Shown: positions 30,748 through 34,221 of the stretch, piece by piece
How positions within the stretch are numbered: position 1 is the first letter of the stretch
Layout: each line of letters opens with the position of its first letter
DNA from: Methylorubrum populi
GTDB taxonomy: Bacteria; Pseudomonadota; Alphaproteobacteria; Rhizobiales; Beijerinckiaceae
Reading direction: 5' to 3'
DNA: 34,221 nt
Assembly: GCA_020741775.1 (NCBI GenBank)
Contig: DYYG01000052.1
Location: forward strand, 1 to 34,221
Program-made: the position numbers and the translations under genes
Notes under the pieces: generated by a model
The model's database searches: none
The model's input: the letters and a program-made list of their open reading frames with translations, nothing else
What the model was told of the DNA's origin: nothing

Positions 30748-33414
30748 CTATTCGGCGGCGTCGAGATTGGCGGCGGCCGGGTGAGCCACGATCCGCGCCG
30801 TCTCGCCGGGCGCACCGCGGGGGGGCTCACTCGGCTGGCCGGGGGCCGGCAGCCGCCCGTCGCCGGGCGGCGGCTCGACGGGGAACAGGCAGGTGACGCA
30901 GGTACCCCGCCCCGCCGCCGAGTCGATCTCGACCCGGCCGCCATGCAGCTCCACGAAGGAGCGGACGATCGAGAGGCCGAGGCCGACGCCGCGATGCTTG
31001 GTGCCGAAGGTGTTGCTCTCGAAACGGTCGAACACCCGGTCGATGACCTCGGGGGCGATGCCCCGGCCCCGGTCGACCACCGTCAGCCGCAATTCGGCGC
31101 CCTCGCGCCGGGCCTCGACCCGGATCTGCTGGCCGGGCTCCGAGAAGCCGACGGCGTTGGAGAGCAGGTTGAACAGGATCTGGCGCACGCGCTTGCCGTC
31201 GGCGAACACGCTGCCGATGTCCCCCGGCACGTCGAGATCGAGGCCGATATCCGATTCCGCCAGACGGTCCTCGATGCCGCGCGCAGCGGCCTCCACGGTG
31301 GCGCGGACGTCGATGGTCTCGCGCTGGAGTTCGAGCGAGCCGGCATCGATCGAGGCGAGGTCGAGGATGTCGTTGATGATGACGAGGAGCGCCGCCGACG
31401 AGCGCATGATGTGCTCGGAATATTCGCGCTGGCGCTCGTTGAGGGCGCCGACCGTCTCGTCGCCGAGGAGCTGGGTGAAGCCGATGATGTTGGTGAGCGG
31501 CGAGCGCAGCTCGTAGGAGACGTGGTGGACGAAGGTGTCGCGCAGCTGCGAGGCGCGCTCCAGGGCATCGTTCTTCTCGGTGAGCGCCCGCTCGACATTG
31601 GCGCTCGCGGTCACGTCGATGAAGGTCAGCAGGGTGGCACCGAGGGGCAGCGGCTGGGCCGAACAGTCGAGCACCGTGCCGTCACTCATGGTGAGGCGAC
31701 AGGCATGGCCGCTGCGGGTCTCGTTGAGGCCGGTGACCGCTTGGCGGATGCCGGCCCAGGGGTTCTGCTCCGGGGTGAGGGCCCGGCAGGCGCCGATGAC
31801 CGCGTCGACATGCGGCCGGCCCGCCAGGGTGGCTGGGTCGAGGCGCCAGGTGACGGCGAAGGCGCGGTTGGCCACGGTCAGGCGCCCGTCGGCGGCGAAC
31901 ACCGCCACCGGCTCCTTCAGGGCCTCCAAGGTCTCCGCCTGCTCCTTCATCAGCGCGTCGTAGCGCGAGGCGAGCTTCATGCTCTCCGATACGTCGTGAT
32001 AGAGATAGGTCAGGCCGCCCTGCGGGTTGGGATCGGCGACCACCCGCAGCGCCCGGCCATCGGGCAGGTACCAGGGCGTGTCCGTCGCCTCGACGGCGTG
32101 GTAGGCGGCCAGGATATCGGCCTTCCACGAGCGGAAATCGGCCTGTTCCGGCAGCTTGCGGGCGGCGCGCAGGCGGTCGAGAATCTCTCCGTCGAGGGGG
32201 CGGCTTTCGAGGAAGGCCGGATCGAGATCCCACAGGCGCTGATAGGCGGCGTTGTGGAAGATCAGGCGTTGGCGCGCATCGAACATCGCCACGGCGGTCG
32301 GCAACTGGTCGAGGGTGCGCACATTGGCATCCATCTGCCGCTGCAGGTCGGCGCGGACGCTCTCCAGTTCCGAGACATCGACGGCGATGCCGACCCGGCC
32401 GGTGTCGAGGGCGGTCTCGGTCACGTCGAGGGTGCGGCGCGCGCCGGCCACCACCGCGGAGAGGCGTAAGGGATGGGCGGCGAAGCCCGGCCGGCTCGCC
32501 TGCCGGGCGATCTGCTCGCGGGCGCTCCGGTCGAGCAGTTCGAGCCCCTGATCCAGGACCGCCTCACGGCCCTGGGCCTCCACCGCGGCGGCGTAGGCGA
32601 AGTTGACGAAGGTCAGCGTCCCGTCCGTTCCCCGATGCCAGACCGGTTGCGGCAGCGCGTCGAGGAGCCCGGCCAGGGCGGAAAGGCCGCGCTTGGCCTC
32701 GTCCAGCTTGCCGCGCAGCTCGATCAGTTCGCGGCGCTCCTCCGTCGTCTCGCGCAGGCGCAGAAGCGCCCGCCCGCTCACCGCCTGCCCCTGGGCTTCG
32801 ATGTAGCGCCCGGCGAGGCTGCGCAGATTCATCCGGAAGCCCGTGCCGCGCTCGCGTAGGGTGGCGACGGCGGCATCGAGGAGCTGCGCATCCTGGGCCG
32901 TCAGCCAGGTGTCGAAGGCGAGCAGGCGCCGGTTATGGCCCTGGCCTCCGCGCGGATTCTGGCGCGCATCTTGGCGCGGATCTTGGAACCCGCCGTCCGG
33001 ATGCCGGCCGGCATGGCCATGCGGATCTTGGCTGCGCAGGTCCTGGGCGAAACCCGCATCGCCGATGACTGCCGGGTCGCCGCGCCCGGCCCAGGCGACG
33101 AGAACCTGCCGCTCGGAATGGAGCAGCATCTCGGCCCGGTCGTGGGCGCCGCCGAGCTGGGTCAGCTCGTCCTGAAGCAGGCGCTCCCGGCGCATCCAGC
33201 CGACGCGCTCGCGCAGATAGACGAGCGACAGGATCGTCGCGAACAGGATGAGGCCGAGGATGACGGCGAGGCCGGCGACGTTGTGCGTATGCATCGATCC
33301 CAGCATCGGCCCCATTTCGGCTGACGGATCACCCGCGGCGGTCGCCGCGACCGGTGCCACGGCGACGAGGACGCCGACGCGCGACAGGACGCGCGCCGCC
33401 CGTTCCAGACCCAT
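30748..33414 (-). CDS. divL: DivL-like PAS sensor kinase with Tyr at the phospho-acceptor site
   Basis: The 888-residue protein has an N-terminal signal-like helix and a second membrane segment (AVILGLILFATILSLVYL), a cytoplasmic linker with a 12-bp-repeat insert, about three PAS domains (near residues 255-345, 355-470 and 480-590), a HisKA dimerisation helix and an intact HATPase (ILFNLLSNAVGF, DRGRGIAPEVIDR, GVGLGLSIVRSFVE). Where HisKA kinases have His in SHELRTPL, this one has Tyr634 in HHVSYELRSPL. That substitution is the hallmark of DivL, which in Caulobacter modulates CckA toward CtrA. Start ATG 33414 is chosen; a TTG 18 bases upstream is possible. The neighbours tsaE-amgK and ahcY also flank divL-type genes in other alphaproteobacteria, from memory. 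Confidence 0.82.
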   Translation of the reverse strand: MGLERAARVLSRVGVLVAVAPVAATAAGDPSAEMGPMLGSMHTHNVAGLAVILGLILFATILSLVYLRERVGWMRRERLLQDELTQLGGAHDRAEMLLHSERQVLVAWAGRGDPAVIGDAGFAQDLRSQDPHGHAGRHPDGGFQDPRQDARQNPRGGQGHNRRLLAFDTWLTAQDAQLLDAAVATLRERGTGFRMNLRSLAGRYIEAQGQAVSGRALLRLRETTEERRELIELRGKLDEAKRGLSALAGLLDALPQPVWHRGTDGTLTFVNFAYAAAVEAQGREAVLDQGLELLDRSAREQIARQASRPGFAAHPLRLSAVVAGARRTLDVTETALDTGRVGIAVDVSELESVRADLQRQMDANVRTLDQLPTAVAMFDARQRLIFHNAAYQRLWDLDPAFLESRPLDGEILDRLRAARKLPEQADFRSWKADILAAYHAVEATDTPWYLPDGRALRVVADPNPQGGLTYLYHDVSESMKLASRYDALMKEQAETLEALKEPVAVFAADGRLTVANRAFAVTWRLDPATLAGRPHVDAVIGACRALTPEQNPWAGIRQAVTGLNETRSGHACRLTMSDGTVLDCSAQPLPLGATLLTFIDVTASANVERALTEKNDALERASQLRDTFVHHVSYELRSPLTNIIGFTQLLGDETVGALNERQREYSEHIMRSSAALLVIINDILDLASIDAGSLELQRETIDVRATVEAAARGIEDRLAESDIGLDLDVPGDIGSVFADGKRVRQILFNLLSNAVGFSEPGQQIRVEARREGAELRLTVVDRGRGIAPEVIDRVFDRFESNTFGTKHRGVGLGLSIVRSFVELHGGRVEIDSAAGRGTCVTCLFPVEPPPGDGRLPAPGQPSEPPRGAPGETARIVAHPAAANLDAAE
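32950..32985. repeat. Three 12-bp tandem repeats inside divL
   Basis: GCGCGGATTCTG, GCGCGCATCTTG and GCGCGGATCTTG follow one another; read on the minus strand they encode QDPR-QDAR-QNPR at about residues 144-155 of the DivL-like protein. Neighbouring SQDPHG is a decayed related unit. The array keeps frame and looks like slippage expansion in a linker. Confidence 0.8.
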
Positions 33415-33446
33415 GTCCCGCCCCCAACCCAAACCCGGCCTCCCGC

Positions 33447-33500
33447 GGGCATGGTCCCCGTCGCAGGTCCATGCCCTGGGAAAATGTCCTGGGAAAATTC
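33447..33500 (-). promoter_or_regulatory. Inverted repeat and 13-bp direct repeat upstream of divL
   Basis: GGGCATGG (33447-33454) and CCATGCCC (33469-33476) form an 8-bp inverted repeat about 33 bases before the ATG. It abuts two direct repeats, CCTGGGAAAATGT (33475-33487) and CCTGGGAAAATTC (33488-33500), matching at 11 of 13 bases. Such spacing could be an operator. No clear -35/-10 pair is seen, and no CtrA-type TTAA-N7-TTAA box is visible. The rest of the gap to 33744 shows no gene. Confidence 0.4.
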
Positions 33501-33744
33501 TCGCTCGGTACCGGGCAAACGTCTCCCCTCACGTACGGCCTCGGCCGACGCGACGGGACACCTGCTCCGAAGATTCGATTCACTGTAACGCGGGGTCGAT
33601 TCCGGCTGGAAGCGCCTTTCTGGCCGGAAGTCCCCCCGCCCTGCATTCCGGCGCCGTACACAGCACAAAAGCAACACTGCCCGATTGCGCCCTTGACGGC
33701 GGCGGCAGAATCGCATGCGGGCCGGCTCGCCGTTTTCTCGCGGC

Positions 33745-33774
33745 AAAAAAAGAGCCCGGCCATGGGCCGGGCTC
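33745..33774 (-). terminator. Intrinsic terminator of ahcY
   Basis: Read on the minus strand, GAGCCCGGCC (33774-33765) pairs perfectly with its complement (33761-33752) across a three-base loop and is followed by seven Ts (33751-33745). This is a textbook rho-independent terminator 48 bases after the ahcY stop. Confidence 0.92.
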
Positions 33775-33795
33775 AAGGGTATGCCGGTTCTAGAA

Positions 33796-33815
33796 CCCGC
33801 CCCGCGAGGGGCGGG
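33796..33815 (-). promoter_or_regulatory. Second hairpin after ahcY
   Basis: CCCGCCCC (33796-33803) and GGGGCGGG (33808-33815) form a perfect 8-bp stem with a GCGA-type tetraloop, just seven bases after the ahcY stop and upstream of the T-run terminator. It lacks its own T run and probably protects the 3' end of the message. Confidence 0.6.
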
Positions 33816-33822
33816 CGGCCGA

Positions 33823-34221
33823 TCAGTAGCGGTAATGCTCGGGCTTGAACGGGCCGGTCTGCGGCACGCCGATATAGGCAGCCTGATCCGGGCGCAGCTT
33901 GGAGAGCTTCACGCCGATCTTCTCGAGGTGCAGGGCCGCGACCTTCTCGTCGAGGGTCTTGGGCAGGGTGTAGACCTGCTTCTCGTACTTGCCCGGGTTG
34001 GTCCAGAGCTCGATCTGGGCCAGCGTCTGGTTGGTGAAGGAGGCCGACATCACGAAGGACGGGTGACCGGTCGCGTTGCCGAGGTTCACCAGACGACCCT
34101 CCGACAGGAGGATGATGCGGTGGCCATCGGCGAACTCGATCTCGTCGACCTGCGGCTTGATGTTCTGCCACTTGAGGTTCTTCAGGCCGGCGACCTGAAT
34201 CTCGTTGTCGAAGTGGCCGAT
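33823..34221 (-). CDS. ahcY: S-adenosyl-L-homocysteine hydrolase, C-terminal part (cut by window edge)
   Basis: The frame is open to the window edge and ends at TGA. The 132 residues inside include GHFDNEIQVAGLKNLKW, IKPQVDEIEFADGHRIILLS, EGRLVNLGNATGHPSFVMSA and the C-terminal LRPDQAAYIGVPQTGPFKPE followed by HYRY, the almost invariant end of SAH hydrolase. The enzyme splits S-adenosylhomocysteine into adenosine and homocysteine with bound NAD, relieving product inhibition of methyltransferases. The terminal Lys-Pro-Glu-His-Tyr-Arg-Tyr tail that closes the NAD site of the neighbouring subunit is present. The N-terminal two thirds lie outside. Confidence 0.98.
   Translation of the reverse strand: MGHFDNEIQVAGLKNLKWQNIKPQVDEIEFADGHRIILLSEGRLVNLGNATGHPSFVMSASFTNQTLAQIELWTNPGKYEKQVYTLPKTLDEKVAALHLEKIGVKLSKLRPDQAAYIGVPQTGPFKPEHYRY

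Noticed and set aside
1..34221. A complete new defence or mobile system
   Set aside because: I looked for restriction, toxin-antitoxin, phage, retron and CRISPR signatures on both strands; apart from the transposase tail and the repeats, all genes fit conserved chromosomal families.

Overview
The window is a GC-rich (about 70% by eye) alphaproteobacterial chromosome segment. The NAD-dependent formate dehydrogenase operon of the FDH2/Fds type, the oxalate/formate antiporter beside it, and the order rplU-rpmA...obg and murU / tsaE-amgK / divL-like / ahcY all point to Methylobacterium/Methylorubrum (M. extorquens-like). This assignment comes from recognised protein families and remembered gene order, not from a search.

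Region by region. (1) 1-660: the last codons of an IS110-type transposase, one copy of a dispersed ~90-bp repeat, then an AT-rich block with a 17-bp palindrome that serves as the upstream region of the formate dehydrogenase operon. (2) 663-8863 (+): fdsG-fdsB-fdsA-fdsD (gamma, beta, alpha and delta subunits), an OFA-family oxalate/formate antiporter and a LysR regulator; together they look like a formate/oxalate uptake and oxidation module. (3) 8954-12709 (-): a translation/ribosome cluster, rplU-rpmA then GNAT, a small membrane-anchored protein, the Obg GTPase and a secreted protein, with a good promoter at 12681-12709. (4) 12736-15299 (-): a pirin and a HerA-like ATPase. (5) 15445-18611 (+): a small conserved protein, the second dispersed-repeat copy, an OlsB-like N-acyltransferase, an MFS transporter, and a 42-residue ORF built around a duplicated nine-residue motif. 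(6) 18753-19952 (-): a patatin-like lipoprotein. (7) 20303-23573 (+): a membrane-anchored helix-hairpin-helix protein, a 71-residue protein, a DUF3016 protein, a diacylglycerol-kinase-like lipid kinase and a metallophosphoesterase, several with overlapping stop/start codons. (8) 23605-27555 (-): a hybrid histidine kinase, a short tandem-repeat array, then a DUF3311 small membrane protein and an SSS-family symporter (MctP-like). (9) 27713-34221 (-): a TerB-like protein, a MurU-like nucleotidyltransferase, a TsaE-AmgK fusion, a DivL-like PAS kinase with tyrosine at the phospho-acceptor position, and the 3' end of ahcY with a clear intrinsic terminator.

Most of the window is ordinary chromosome. 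The features most worth a second look are the DivL-like pseudo-histidine kinase next to the TsaE-AmgK/MurU pair, the repeat-motif small ORF, the dispersed repeat lying beside an IS110-type transposase end, the hairpin separating fdsA from fdsD, and the tandem repeat between the hybrid kinase and the symporter operon. I found no rRNA, tRNA, CRISPR array or prophage.
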